DNA of 64,000 nt from Liquidambar formosana (GCA_039720395.1 CM077820.1:16577161-16641160); one strand, 5' to 3'. Counted from the stretch's first letter, positions 47,174 to 58,901 are shown. Numbers and translations: made by a program. Notes: generated by a model from the letters alone, not told the origin.

Positions 47174-48231
47174 TTTTCAGAATATTAATTATATTTTTTA
47201 AGAGAAAAAGAAAGAATAAACTTATTGTGCATAACACAACCATTACTCATAGCACGAATATTTACTAACAAGGCAAGCAGCATTTGATTTTACAAAACAC
47301 AAATACACATTTTCTGTCTATCTTGGGTAAGCTCTGTATAATTGTTGCTAGGGTGAAAAAAAAAAAAAAAAAAAAAATGAAGAAGAAAGAAAGAAAGAAA
47401 GAAGAGGAAGGCTATTGCTACCACATAAAGTACTAAGTCCCCTACTTAGTTTAAAATTTTTAAGGTTTTATGAAAAATATGAAAGGTTTCAATGAAAACT
47501 AGTCACATTGTCTACTAAAAAAAATATCATTTTAAATAACTTTGTAGAATAAAATTTTTCCAAAATCAATTGTTTAAGTGGACTTTTTGGCCATTTATAA
47601 TCTTTGTTTCATTTTTACAAAATGTTGCATAAAAAATGTTCAAAAACTCCACTTAAATGACAGATTTTTAAAAAAATTTATTTTACAAAGTTATTTGGAA
47701 GGATATTTCTATAGTAGACTAGGTGACTAGTATTCGGAGAAATATTTTATATCTTTTTAATAAAGATAAACGATTGTAAAGCCGACTCACGTTAGCCGAA
47801 TGTGAGCCGACTATTAACTTTAAATAAAATGTTGATTGTGACGATGAAATTTGACTCCAGCATCCATAATGACTTAGTCCAAAGGATATAAAAAAAATAA
47901 AATTTAAAAAGAAGAAAAATCCATTTTCACTTTTTTAAATGGCTAAAGTGCACGGTGACATCAACTGAAGATAAAAACAAAAAAACAAAAAAATAATAAT
48001 AATCAATGCAAGTGTGCCATCATGGCTTTGCTTTAAACTCCTCGCTATAGTTAACAAAAAAGTTGACATCTGACACCTTTAACATATCTTCTAGCATGTA
48101 CATTGGGGTAGTCCCTTGCTGTTACCTGACACACTTTTTAGCTAGTAGCTTTACTTAAGGCTCCACTGTGGATGCTCTCACTGTCCAACTTCATTATTAA
48201 GTTTGAAAAACAGGGGGAAAGCCTGACAGCA
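46934..48231. other. Repeat-rich spacer, no gene
   Basis: Contains a (TA)n run at 47133-47170, an A run and (GAAA)n near 47356-47402, and a fold-back sequence at 47400-47780 whose left part (TTTTATGAAAAATATGAAAGG, TGGACTTTTTGGCCATTTA) matches the family at 60106-60750. Nothing coding was seen. Confidence 0.45.
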
Positions 48232-48282
48232 CTACAATACCGTCCCTGGTATTGTAGCAGACCCACGGTATTTTAATACCGT
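48232..48282. other. Two adjacent perfect hairpins
   Basis: CTACAATACC, six bases, GGTATTGTAG (48232-48257) forms a perfect 10-bp stem. ACGGTATT, TT, AATACCGT (48265-48282) forms an 8-bp stem. The two share the GGTATT/AATACC core. The role is unknown; they may be the end of a transposon. Confidence 0.6.
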
Positions 48283-48596
48283 CCCTTATCTCTCTCACTT
48301 TCCATTATCTCTCTGACTCTCTCCCCATCTCTATCTCATTCTCTCTCTTCTCTCATTACAGTGAAGCGTTAACTCTCTCTCTTCTCTAATTCCAGTAGAG
48401 TCGAAGTTGTGCTATGATTTGCTCATGTTTTGGCTTTATACAAACACATGGCAACAACCGCAAGAGCTTGGTAAAGTCCTCGCATTAGATACTAGTAGCC
48501 TTCGGTGATATAATTTTCTCTTTTATGGCTTACCCGTGTGGCCTTTTTCTTCTTCTTCTTCTTCTTTACTTGCTGTAGGTTGGATCAACTTGCTTA

Positions 48597-48826
48597 GTAA
48601 AGTTAGCTAGGTTTTGGATAAAGTTAGCTAGATTTTTAGAAAATTAGCTAGGTTTTTGTTAAACTTAGCTGGATTTTTAGAAAAGTTAGCTAGATTTTTG
48701 GTAAAGTTAGCTAGTTTTTTAGAAAAGTTAGCTAGGTTTTGGTAAAGTTAGCTAGATTTTTTTGTAAAGTTAGCTAGATTTTGGTAAAGTTAGCTAGTTT
48801 TTTTTGGTAAAGTTAACTAGGTTTTT
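48597..48826 (+). repeat. Minisatellite of about 21 bp, 11 units
   Basis: Eleven tandem variants of GTAAAGTTAGCTAGATTTTT with units of 19-24 bp, varying mainly in the T-run length and in TAGCTAG(A/G/T). The core GTTAGCTAG contains the palindrome TTAGCTAG/CTAGCTAA. No gene overlaps it. Confidence 0.9.
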
Positions 48827-49288
48827 CATTGAAAAAAACCTAGGTTTTCTAAGTTAAAATTGAACATTTTTTTTGTAAAATAATTTAATTAGGGTCAGAT
48901 TTGCTGGTTCTTCACACTTTCTTTCTTTCTTTCTTTCATCTATATATATATTTCCCCTTTCTAGCTTGAATCAATTACTTGATTTTTATTTAACAGATTT
49001 ATAGATTTTCATTTGCGAAACCCTAGGGGAGAGAATCGATCATGCCGTCGTGAAAACCCTAGGAGAGAGGCACAACCTCGTCAGTCGGGTTTTGTTTTTG
49101 CATTCTGGTCAATCAGGTTTTCAACTGGGGTATTTAGCAACATTTTTAGTAGTTTTGCGGTTCCCTTTTTGTTAAAAGGTGTTTAGTATATATGTCACTT
49201 GGTTGATGTTTTCGTAGGGAAATAGTGGGTTTATGTAGCAGCCCTCTTTTATAAAACCTTAAAAAATGTAGATTTAGTGAGTAACTTA
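48827..49288. other. Spacer, no gene
   Basis: Short (CTTT)n near 48921-48937 and T-rich sequence. 49010-49075 has AAACCCTAGG-type motifs. Nothing coding. Confidence 0.35.
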
Positions 49289-49509
49289 GTGCCTGTTTGG
49301 ATGAGATTCTGGGAGGCTCAAAATCTCTTCTGATGGCCCATAATCACTTTTAAGAGTGTTTGGATAAAAAGTGAGAAAAGTGATTGTAAGCCCAAAAGAG
49401 ATTTTGAGGCCAATTTACTCAAGCTGCCTCCCCCTGATTCTGATTTAGCTTCTGATTCAGCTTCTGATTCTACTTCTGATTCTACTCTGAAGCTATCCCA
49501 AACAGGCAC
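49289..49509. mobile_element. Tourist-like MITE (PIF/Harbinger type)
   Basis: 221 bp with inverted ends GTGCCTGTTTGG, flanked by TTA on both sides (49286-49288, 49510-49512), the usual 3-bp target of PIF/Harbinger elements. The right third is a degenerate GATTCTGATT/GCTTCTGATTC repeat, which is why the reverse strand shows a glutamate/serine-rich open frame; that frame is not a gene. Confidence 0.75.
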
Positions 49510-49671
49510 TTAGAGGACTTTGCGATGTCAATAGCGTAGCCCAAAAAATTATAAAAAGAGAAAGGAAAAGATAGGGCTTACCTCATAGGCTTATACAGTA
49601 AAACACAAATTCACCTTTTTTGGCTCCGAAACAAGGCCGTAGAGGCTCGAGACAGAGCATACACTTCAAAC

Positions 49672-50889
49672 ATGAAGACGGTGCTATCTATCAAGAGAAG
49701 ACGAACAGCTTCAGTCAATTCAATATCTCACCAAGCATCATCTGCCGATGCAATCGCCGGCAACTACGACCTCTTAGCGGAGATCCTTCGTCGCCTGCCC
49801 GTTAAATCCCTCGTCAAATTCAAATCCGTATCCATACACTGGTTCTCTTTCATCTCCAATCCCCACTTCTCTTGCCGCCGATACCATAACCCTAACCCTA
49901 ACTCCGTCTCCGGCCTTGTCTTGCACCCATCTTCGTATTTCCTCCACCATGATTTCGCTTTTGTTCCGCTCGACGACGAATACGAATCTGGTAACGCACC
50001 CTTTCCGTCTCTGTTTTTTTGGTTACGATCCGTCGCATACTGCAGTTTTACAATCTTGCAATGGCTTACTGTGTTGTTCCACAATTCGACCTAGTCGGCC
50101 TCTTCTTCACCATTATCATGTCTTTAATCCTACTACTGAGCAATACAATACCCTTCCACTACTCCATGGAGTTGATTTCAGGACTGTTTTTGGTGTTGGC
50201 TTAGCCTTTGATCCCTCGAAATCTCCTCACTACAAACTTGTTTGTGTTTGAACTTTCGATTGGTCATTCGATTGTCGTCAGATTGATGTCTATTCATCCG
50301 AGACGGGTTCTTGGAGCGTCTCTGCCGCTGATCATGTTGGTACTATTATTTTTTATATGAGATTCAATGGTGGGGTTTTTTGGAATGGCGCAATTCATTG
50401 GATGGGCACTCGTGGGGATTCGATGCCGAAACAGAGCGAGTTCGAGAAATGCCTCCGCCCCCAATTCCTGATGGGTTGAATGAGAGATGAAGGGTTGGGT
50501 ACTTTGGGGAGTCTCGAGACCACTTGCATCTTGTTGAGATGTACACTTGTTTCACTGGACAGTTTAACGTTTATGAGATGGAAAGAGACTACTCTGGACA
50601 GTTTAACGTTAATAATCTCCAAGCAATTCGGACTGTATTTCCTGAGGTCACTTGGAGCTATCCTAACCGACAACACTTGGATTGGGATGAATTTGCTATA
50701 ATTTGTCTTCTTCGCGGAGAAACTGAGGAAGAGTCATGTCTGGTGGTGCACATTCCTGGCATGGCCATACGTTATAGTCTTAAGGATAAGACTTTTAAGA
50801 AATTTTGTCATTATGATCGTACTATGGGTTGTTATATACTCAGTTCGGATGTTGCTTATCAATATATTGAAAGCCTTTCTCGTGTTTGA
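49672..50889 (+). pseudogene. Diverged F-box protein pseudogene
   Basis: The ATG at 49672 leads into an F-box (YDLLAEILRRLPVKSL, then FKSVSIHWFSFISN, residues about 22-65) and the start of the associated domain. A frameshift near 50000-50040 moves the reading to another frame (LQSCNGLLCC, YHVFNPTTEQYNTLP, GLAFDPSKSPHYKLVCV). That frame meets TGA at 50249-50251. More shifts occur around 50400-50490. The last 120 codons are open again in a third frame from about 50524 to TGA at 50887-50889, with the family ending VAYQYIESLSRV. It is clearly the same family as the 34135 copy, but an older branch, with a different N-terminus. Confidence 0.8.
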
Positions 50890-51053
50890 CGTTATTTGGT
50901 ACAGGAACTGTATATGGTATATTCGACAATTAAAATTTCAATTAGTACCCTTTTACTATGTTGGGTTAATCTCTTCGAAGCTTTGTGTTCAATAGTCTTT
51001 GCTGGGAATTTTCTAAAAAACTGCTCCCCTGCCCCGCCCCTGGGGGCGCGCGG

Positions 51054-51056
<3 letters not shown>

Positions 51057-51089
<33 letters not shown>
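51057..51089. repeat. Poly-G tract
   Basis: Thirty-three guanines, preceded by GCCCCTGGGGGCGCGCGGGGA, 170 bp after the F-box pseudogene. The proline- and glycine-rich open frames over it are artefacts. Its length is likely uncertain in the assembly. Confidence 0.85.
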
Positions 51090-51091
<2 letters not shown>

Positions 51092-52929
51092 GCCCTGGTG
51101 ATAATGCGATAAATTTCTCAGTTGTATTCCTCCCATAGGATTTGGGGGAAATATAGGCATGCTTGCTAATAGGTCCAAGCATTGCCATAGATGGGAGTCA
51201 CAGGTACCCGGTTTAGCCAGTGTTTTTGATGTACTATTAGCTTCGATCTGTGAGATATTTCATTTCTTTTTCAATCAGAATTGGTATGCTGTTTAGATTC
51301 TTAAAATGGATATTATTTCTATAATTTATCTACTATGTAGTCATTGCTTATTATATAGTAGGGTAAACTCACTCTTGTTGTATGGTTGGGTGAGGTTATC
51401 TTTCTGCCCGATTGAGGCTTAATTTTGTTCACCATTTTATTTTATATTTTAAACTAGCCTCGAATGGATCATGCATTTGGACATGTGTACTTGTGAGCCT
51501 ATCTAGCATAACATTTTTTAAGTTTCATAGAAATGACCCAATAAGCTTAATCAATTCAGTGAATGGCCAGTGCTTTCTATGGTCATCTTAGTAAAATCTT
51601 TTTGTCCTTTCCTAAATTTATTAAATTATTGTAGGAGCCTAGCAGGTGTGATGTATTTATGTCTAATTCTTGCTCCTAAATATGCCAATCCTTCTTTGCA
51701 TTTCCTTTCCTTTAATGGGATTCATTTCATTCTTGGTGGTCAAATGGACCAGGTAGGTTTGTCGAAATCTAATAAGAAAAATGATACATGGTCCTGCTTA
51801 TTTCCTTAAAGTAAAAATGAAAAATGATCTATTTTCCTTAATTACTGGTTGGGAAATTTCTTTCCTTTTTACCCTTGTTGCGTTGAAAATTTGAGCATGC
51901 TAGTTTGGTCATATTCTAGGTTTTGCCTTTCCATCAATTTTACTAGTTTGGAAAACCAAATGTAAAGCCTAGTAGAGTGAGTTTTATTGTCCTTTAGATG
52001 CTTTCCTATAAGGGTAACAGTAATGGCTTGGGCATGCATATCATACTTCTGCTGCAATCTCCAATGTCCCTTTAAAACACCTTTGAGGGAGCAGTTTTGT
52101 TCCTATTTCTTTTAGGAATAACTTCAACATTAATCGCCTGCTATTAAGAAATAGATAAATGATAAAGCTCACTAGCTCAATACTTAAATTTTATTAGAAG
52201 TCATCCTCCTTGCAGCTACTTATAAATGAGAGGTGCAACCTCTCCTCTCTGCACATACAGGACGGTTTACTGTTCATGTTTTTTAATCAGTCAATGGTTT
52301 ACTTTGGCTTTGTTCTATACACTTGATGAAAGCCTTCATCGCTAAGTGCATAGACAGGGTGCCTTGATTTGATTTTCTATGTACTAGATTATCCTAATTC
52401 ATGTTCGTTTAGTTGCCTTATCCAGTTTTGTTATATGGTTTTTAATGTTTAGAAATAATTAGAGGCCTTGAATTTCACAAATACTTCTCATGGTAATATA
52501 TTATAGCGTCTAGTTTCTCAGCTACTGGAAAATTTTAAACTAACTATAGATGATGCTAATTTATTATAGAATTATTTGATGCTCTTTCTTATTGACAGTA
52601 AGATCATGTTAGTTTCACTTTTATAGGGTCAGTGTCTACTTTTCCTTCCTTCTTTTGTAGCATTCAACCGATACTTCATTATTTATTCTATTTCTAACTA
52701 TATTGTCCTATATGTGATGTTGTGGTGCAAAGCCGCTGTGCCCTCCCGAGCCAGGGGGGAGTTGTTCGACACAACTGGAAAGAGATGTTTATTAATAAAG
52801 AGTTACATTTGCATATACTTAGAGATGGGATGAGCAACCCATCTAAGATTGTACTTTGTAATACCTCTAAAAACAAAAACTAATTGAAAAATGTAGGATG
52901 TGATTGGATAATTGATAGGCACAAGTTTG
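51090..52929. other. F-box 3' flank, then unassigned AT-rich DNA
   Basis: 51130-51410 is F-box 3' flank (GGTCCAAGCATTGCC, GATGTACTATTAGCTTC). 51410-52929 shows no recognisable gene or repeat; its open frames are short and without motifs. Confidence 0.4.
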
Positions 52930-53800
52930 AATTGACAGATTTCTTCACCAACTTATTTGCAGCAAAGTGCCCTCTCAGTAACACTAGATAAGTCAGTCCA
53001 GGGCATTTGTTGTTGATGATGATTAATATTTTCCATGCTGCGTGTGCTGAATATAGACATCATGATGTACAAAAAAGTCTCTATATTAAGACTAGTGATT
53101 CCTCGTAATAGGGTTAAAGCTTGATGATTAGCTAGTATCTCAGTCCTACAATTTGTTTGAAAATCCATAGGGGGAGTTTCCCAAGCAAATATGTATAGGA
53201 CCAAAATCTTTTAACCTGGTATGAGCAAGCAATATAGGATTGGATGGATAAGAAGTCATAACCTTAAACCCAGAGGGTGATGGATAAAAAGATATGATGA
53301 CTAACCCGAGATTGAGTCCTATAAGATGAGGAAATTGAGTGCAAGCTAGAAAGATTAGAGTAGAAGTGAGTTTAGATTGAGCATTGGAAAAACAATCATG
53401 AATGGAATGAAAAGCAAGGTAGTCAACAAATATATGTTGGCAAGTTTCACTTCCGGAACAAAAGGAGCAAGAAGTAGAAGGAACAATAGGCTTAAAATAA
53501 TTCACCTACTCCCAGGATCCCAATTATGTTGGCACCCTAGTAGACCAAAATCATGTGCTATAGCCCATCTTTAAAATAAAATAAAATAAAAGAGAGAGAG
53601 AGAGCAATCTTAGCATGAGCAGCAAGCCACTAAATAACTTTGGTTTTAGAAGTGTAGGTAACTGCAAGATTCGACACCCAAGGAAGAACGGGTGGGCTTG
53701 AGGAAAAGAGAATACAGCCTATAATAGGTTGATTTAATGAAGAACGGGCCATTAGGAGCTGTGCCCAGATGATCATAGCTGGGCCTAGAAAAGAGAACGA
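52930..53800 (-). pseudogene. LINE-type retrotransposon relic (zinc-binding and RNase H-like end)
   Basis: On the minus strand, 53505-53380 encodes NYFKPIVPSTSCSFCSGSE and then CQHIFVDYLAFHSIHDCF. This resembles the zf-RVT zinc-binding segment that follows LINE reverse transcriptases (CxxC, then ETxxHxF). Upstream (53790-53690) a frame reads NGPFFIKSTYYRLYSLF, like the conserved G.F.VKSAY block. Downstream (53160-52960) is a possible RNase H-like part. Frames are interrupted and the reverse transcriptase core is missing. The (GA)n near 53591-53605 lies inside it. Confidence 0.55.
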
Positions 53801-53809
53801 TGGCAATTA

Positions 53810-54677
53810 GGGAACGGCTATTGCAACCCCCCTAAAGGTTAAGTTGCCCCCCCCAAATTTTTTAATGAGAAGAATGATGCTGCAAAATGACCAAAAAGGG
53901 CTTTATGCAACCCACCCCTCCCGTTCCACTCTCCGGCAACATTCTCTGCCGAGCACCCACCCCTCTCCCGCACCTTCCTCCTCTTCCCTCTTCTTCTCTT
54001 CTTCTCTTCTTCTTCTTCTTCTTTTTTTTTTTTTTTTTTTTTTTTTTTTCCCAGAAGCCCTCTCCCGCACCCCCCCCTCGTCGGCAGCCCTCCCTCCCCA
54101 TCGCTGGAAAAAATGGAGGAATACACAGATTTGACCACAGAGGGAAAAAAAAAAAAAGGAGAAGAAGAGGGAAGAGGAAGAACCTCCCGTTGCCGGCACC
54201 CCACCCCACCGGAAAAAATGGAGGTTTTGAGAAAAAACCTCCCTTGCCGGAAACACACGGATTTGACCAGTAGCAAAGGGAAAAAAAGAAAGAAAGAAAG
54301 AAAGAAAGAAGAGGAGAAGAAGAGAGAAGAAGAAGAACCTCCCGTCGCCGACACCCTACCCCACTGGAAAAAATGGAGGTTTTGAAAAAAAAACCTCCCC
54401 CCACAGATCTGACCAGCAGAGGAAGGAAAGAAAAAAGAAGAAGAAGAAGAAGAAAGAAGAGGAGAAGGAGAGAGAAGGGGAAGAACCTCCATCGCCGTCC
54501 TCCCGTCGCCGTTTCGTGTGGGGGGGAGTGGGGTGGGTGAAGGGGTGGGTGAGGGTTAGGGTTATTTAGAAGAGGGGTGTTTTAGTCTTTTAAAGGGGTG
54601 GGTATATATATATATGGGGGGTGGGGATATCTGGTGGGGGCAACTTAACCCTTTGGGGGGTTGCAATAGCCATTCCC
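53810..54677. mobile_element. Non-autonomous MULE with internal subrepeats
   Basis: 868 bp with inverted ends GGGAACGGCTATTGCAACC and GGGAATGGCTATTGCAACC, continuing over CTAAAGGTTAAGTTGCC for about 45 bp. It is flanked by the exact 9-bp duplication TGGCAATTA (53801-53809 and 54678-54686). The interior has about three tandem units of 120-140 bp (54050-54470), each with GGAAAAAATGGAGG, ACAGATTTGACC-like and GAAGAAGAGGRA segments and ending in AACCTCCCGTYGCCG. The overlapping low-complexity open frames of up to 217 codons are not credible proteins. Confidence 0.85.
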
Positions 54678-54690
54678 TGGCAATTATTTT

Positions 54691-54840
54691 GGGGGAATTT
54701 TAGATTGGTCGGGCTTTATGAAATAATTACAGTTGAGTGTTATTTTCTACCAACTTCTTAATAAATGACTACTAAGTTAACTAACAATGACTATTGACTC
54801 TAATTATTTTCCCTAAGCCCAACCAATCTAAAATTCCCCC
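54691..54840. mobile_element. Small fold-back MITE
   Basis: 150 bp with inverted ends GGGGGAATTTTAGATTGGT, arms continuing through GGGCTT and AAATAATTA. It lies only 13 bp from the MULE end. A target duplication is not clear. Confidence 0.6.
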
Positions 54841-55196
54841 TGCTTTTAATCATAGAGAGACAAATACTACGAAGAAAAAAATTCAATGGATGAAATGTTC
54901 AAGGTTCTAGGAACTTGATTTGTGAAATCAACAAAACAGGCACGAGAGCAATATTATCTCTAAAAGTAAAAAGACCGACCCATTGATTATCCCAAACACT
55001 AATAGACTTCCCATCACCACGAGGACACTTGGTATACTGTTCTTCCTTTTGCAGGCTAGAGTGTGGAAATAATTATCAAAGCTATGTAGTTCGAAGAAGG
55101 CAAAAATAATTATCAAAGCAATCATAAAGGTGTGATTAACTTTTAGAGATGAGGCTTTTGACAACTAGATAGTCATTTAAATCATCAAAACAGGAC

Positions 55197-55292
55197 CAAT
55201 GAGCCTCAGCTCACTTGGTATCAGGGTGGGTTTGGGAAGTTCTAGGGTTCAAGGCTCTCCTTTGTAAACCTCTATCCCTCCAAAAAAAAATA
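55197..55292 (+). repeat. tRNA-derived SINE-like sequence
   Basis: An A-box-like AGCTCACTTGGT (about 55208) and a B-box-like GGTTCAAGGCTC (about 55246) are about 35 bp apart, and an A-run tail follows at 55281-55289. A degraded copy of the B-box part is near 18690. Upstream 54841-55196 has no clear gene. Confidence 0.45.
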
Positions 55293-55452
55293 TTTTCTTT
55301 TATTTTTTAAAATAAAACAATAAATATCACCAAAGGGATCTGGGCTTGATTGAACTCAACTAACACAATAAATTATGTAAATCTTCACTTGGACTGTCTC
55401 GACCATTGCAAAGGATGAAACGTTGGGCTTTCATGCTTCTTCCATTATTATC

Positions 55453-55785
55453 CTAAGCTACGTTTGTTATTAGTGAGTGAGGAACAGAATGAAATGGTGA
55501 TTCCATTAGCAAGACAATTTGGTAGTCTTAAAAGAATTGAATTCCCTTGTGGAGGCCTTACTTGCTCGAGGAAGGAATATACCTTTCTCTCAAATCAAGA
55601 TGAAGGACCACTCTCATCCCTTAAAGAATGAAATCATAAAAAATGGGTCATCTATGATCTCTCTCCAATTCATTCCACTCTTACCGAACATTGGAATGGA
55701 ATAACTACTACCATTCCATTCTCATACTCGTTCACATTCCATTTCCTCTCTATTTTGTTTATGCAAACCAAACGTAGTCTATAGT
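55453..55785. mobile_element. MITE with inverted repeats
   Basis: The left arm CTACGTTTGTTATTAGTGAG .. GAACAGAATGAAATGGTGAT pairs with the right arm, which reads, inverted, CTACGTTTGGTTTGC .. GAATGGAATGGTAGT. Arms are about 70-90 bp with several indels. Boundaries are approximate. The open frame at 55519-55704 lies inside and has no domain. Confidence 0.5.
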
Positions 55786-57240
55786 CTTTGCATAATGGAA
55801 ATTCTGTGAAGGGGAATTAGGAATTTGGAATTCCTCAAGCCACAATTAAACCTAAAATTGTAGAAATGATGCAAAATTTCATTTGCCGTAAGAGCCAATA
55901 GTTAAAGTAGCCATATTCAGCTCAGCATCATCGCTGCTTTAACCAAACAAAACACCCCACCTCTATTAAAAAAAAGAAAAAAAAAAGACCTTTTTTTTAA
56001 TCAATGAATGCTTCGAGTGTTGTAACTGTGTAAGCCGACTCCTTAACACAATCGTAATGAAAATTTCAGAAACCATAGTTCTTAGTCTTAGGGAATAACT
56101 CAAGAATTAGTCAGCAAAATAAAAATACTGAGAATAAAATGGGAAGATTCAAATAAGTTAGATGCTGCAAAATGTCTGCCTAGTGGGGCATTTCAGTTTG
56201 TGGGGAGGGGTAGGTATGTGAAGGGAAAAAGTTGACACCAAATCATCTTTTGCCACGTGAAAAGCACAATGGATCAATTTGAAATCTCTCACCTGATCAA
56301 AGTATTTAATTAGGAGATATTAGTGAAAAATCTATTTTTATAGGACTTATAAAGGCATAAGTCTATACAGCAAACTTATACAATCATAAGTCCACTTTTA
56401 AGTAAAATGGGTTTACTTTTGTAACCGTAGTAAATGCATAAAGTCAAGTTTACCCTTAAGTGTTATTTTTTGTTTTCAAATTTTAAAATGACATAATTTT
56501 CGATTTAGATATCGATTTCCAATAAAATTTATATATTTGAAATCTATCCGTTGAGCCTTTCGAAACAAGACCCATGATGAAAATAAAATTATGTATAGAA
56601 AAAAAAAAATAATTGCATTGATTACATATTTACATGTATCGGTTTTAAAATAAATAAACATGTAACTATTTTAATGTGGGTTCAATTTTGTACCATGTCC
56701 CATACAAAATTATTAAATTTATTAGATGTAACTATTGAATCGGTTAAATTGATGTGTTTGAAACTAAAAATTTGTAAGATTTAAATATTTTGTGACTAAA
56801 ATTCAATCACAATTGACATAAAAGTAATTATTTTCATGTAACTATTTTTTATGGATATAGTATGTACTTCAGTTACAAGTAGATGTTTGCCCAGATTTAA
56901 TTGATTTTTTTTTTTTTTTTAGGGGAAAAATTAGGAAAAAGACTCGTGATGAATATAAAATTATGTATTAAAAAAAAAAAAAAAACAGTTACATTGATTA
57001 TATGCAACTTTCTAAGAGGAACCTTTTGCTATATAATATAAAGGCGTAATATCATCTGGAAATATTTAAAAGGGACCTTTGGCTACATAAGATTTTATGA
57101 TAGACTTATGGCTATACAAGTCCAACTTTGTGGACTTATGGCCAAAGTAATAGGTTTGCCAACCTCGGAGTAGACAACCGGCCCAACCTCACCCTCAACA
57201 TCTAGAGACAAGACCACTTAAAGGCCAATGTGTCAACTAA
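55786..57240. other. AT-rich repeat debris, no gene
   Basis: 56355-57150 carries inverted-looking ends (TAGGACTTATAAAGGCATAAGTC.. and ..GGACTTATGGCC) around AT-rich DNA with ATGTAACTATTTTAAT repeats like those at 33130-33480. It may be another member of the 15330-16403 family, but no target duplication was found. A (T)n/(A)n pair lies at 56909-56922 and 56969-56984. Confidence 0.35.
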
Positions 57241-57474
57241 GGGCTTGTTTAGAAATTTTAAAAATTAGATCAGACTAGATCTGGTTTATAACTTTTATCT
57301 AGTTTTTAAATAAAAGTCATAGTTGGTTTGAAAAAAACTGTATTCATATATGCCTTATTTTTAGAACAAAACTGAACTGATTAGCAAGAAAAAGAGATTT
57401 GCCAAACAGTGCGAGATCAAAACTGACTAGACTTATCCTTAACTAACCAGGTTTTCAAGTTTGCCAAATGGCCC
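57241..57474. mobile_element. Possible hAT-type MITE
   Basis: The ends GGGCTTGTTTAGAAA and, inverted, GGGCCATTTGGCAAA resemble short inverted repeats. Flanks GTCAACTAA and GTTACTAAT are only partly alike. Interior blocks AGACTAGATCTGGTTT and AACTGACTAGACTTATCC suggest a decayed palindrome. Confidence 0.35.
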
Positions 57475-57800
57475 GTTACTAATAATGTTATGCACACATA
57501 CAAATTCAACCAAACTACATCCACAAGTAACCTCAACCATAAAAGTATGGAGCCCTTTGCTCCATCATAAGGTACACTCCATTTCACTGGTGAAGCTATA
57601 TACTTCTCTTTTATATCTTTAACTTGACCCTACCAATTTTTTAGTTATCCCCTCAAAAAATTTTATTTTAATCCTCTAACTACTTTTTTGACCCAAAAAA
57701 TTAGTGAGTTTGACCCTATTATTTATTATAATTATTTTTCTACCCTTTATAAAGTTAAAGAACAAAATCCCATTGTGATCTGCCACCGAGGGTTTTTTTT

Positions 57801-57831
<31 letters not shown>

Positions 57832-58360
57832 AATCCAAAATAATTATCATTAGTCTTGAGTCTTGACTCTGGAAGACTAATTTCTTGACTCTGCCACTGC
57901 TTCAAAATATCTCAAACAAGCACTATGGTGCTAGTAGCAATAGTCTGTGAGCCTGTAATCTCATTCTATTTTATTTATGTGAAATCGCCTGCATGGTGGG
58001 AAGAAAAATGTGCGTGATTATTTTCTAGTTAATTAGAAAGAGAAGAGTGAACTTACTGTCCGTGTTTGTAATAAATCAAAAGTGATTGACTGAGTTTTAC
58101 AATTGTGAGGGTATTAAGCATTTTTTAGGATGACCTAAGAATCATAAGGAGTAGAAGTTATTACAAAAGTTGAACTCTCACAACAACAACAAAAAAAGGG
58201 GGCAAAAAAAACAAACATAATGGAGAAGAAAGGGAGAAGCCATAGATGTTCTTTTTCTACATAAAACATAGTGAAAAAGAACACAAAGTAGGCTCTTCCC
58301 TCTATTGAAGTTACGTCTTTCTTTGCATAAAATATATATATATATATAAAACAAACCAAC
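57475..58360. other. Spacer, no gene
   Basis: (TTTA)n at 57798-57827 and a short (TA)n at 58331-58348. Open frames at 58135-58554 contain low-complexity runs and overlap the MITE that follows. Confidence 0.35.
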
Positions 58361-58618
58361 ATGGCATGGATTAGGATTTGGTGAAGTTTGGGACTTAAAA
58401 TGTATGGTGAAGTTATCGCTGGATTGACGCCATATGGCAAGGGAGAAGAAGGGATGGTTCGGATTTGTTGATAGTAAAGTAGTTGAGACCACAAAATCTG
58501 AGAACACCAGCTAATCTGAGACATCCTTTCTTTTCCTTTGCCATGTGGCGTCAATTTAGCGGTAACTTCACCATGTAGTTAAAGTCCCAAACTTCACCAA
58601 ATCCGGATTCGACATGGC
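58361..58618. mobile_element. MITE with about 90-bp inverted repeats
   Basis: The left arm (58361-58452) holds GGATTTGGTGAAGTTTGGGA, GGTGAAGTTATCGC and TTGACGCCATATGGCA. The inverted right arm (58528-58618) holds GGATTTGGTGAAGTTTGGGA, GGTGAAGTTACCGC and TTGACGCCACATGGCA. The loop is about 75 bp. A target duplication is not clear. Confidence 0.7.
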
Positions 58619-58640
58619 TAACCACCATCATATTTCACCA

Positions 58641-58901
58641 TCAATTTGCACACCTTAGCCATGCTCGACCTCCCTGCATGTGAACTAATAGCTGCCATAT
58701 TTGTAAACCAATAACCACTATGTTTCTCTCTTGCAGCACTGACCAACCGTCGACCTTACTGTCGTCACTGTCGACCTTATCACTGTAATTATTTACATCC
58801 ATATTGTGAACTTTGGTTGCAAGATCTAGTTGAGCTAACCACATCCAAGCCACAAGCATTGTCGCACCACAATATATATAGTACAAAGAAGCCTTTGCCA
58901 T
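58641..58901 (-). other. Unassigned open frame
   Basis: 86 codons on the minus strand (MAKASLYYIYCGATML .., with an aspartate-rich middle VNNYSDKVDSDDSKVDG). I do not recognise it. There is no visible promoter or neighbour that supports it, so chance is likely. Confidence 0.15.

Noticed and set aside
49318..49509. Glutamate/serine-repeat open frame on the minus strand
   Set aside because: It lies inside a Tourist-like MITE and reflects a degenerate GATTCTGATT repeat.
50892..51188. Proline-rich and glycine-rich open frames over the poly-G tract
   Set aside because: They are translations of a homopolymer and its GC-rich border in several frames.
53839..54492. Open frames of up to 217 codons on both strands inside the MULE
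   Set aside because: Low-complexity serine, glutamate, lysine and phenylalanine runs caused by purine/pyrimidine repeats; several overlapping frames are open at once, and no domain is visible.
58135..58554. Overlapping minus-strand frames of 109 and 139 codons
   Set aside because: They run across a MITE arm and low-complexity FFCCCC/IYIYI stretches, with no conserved motif.
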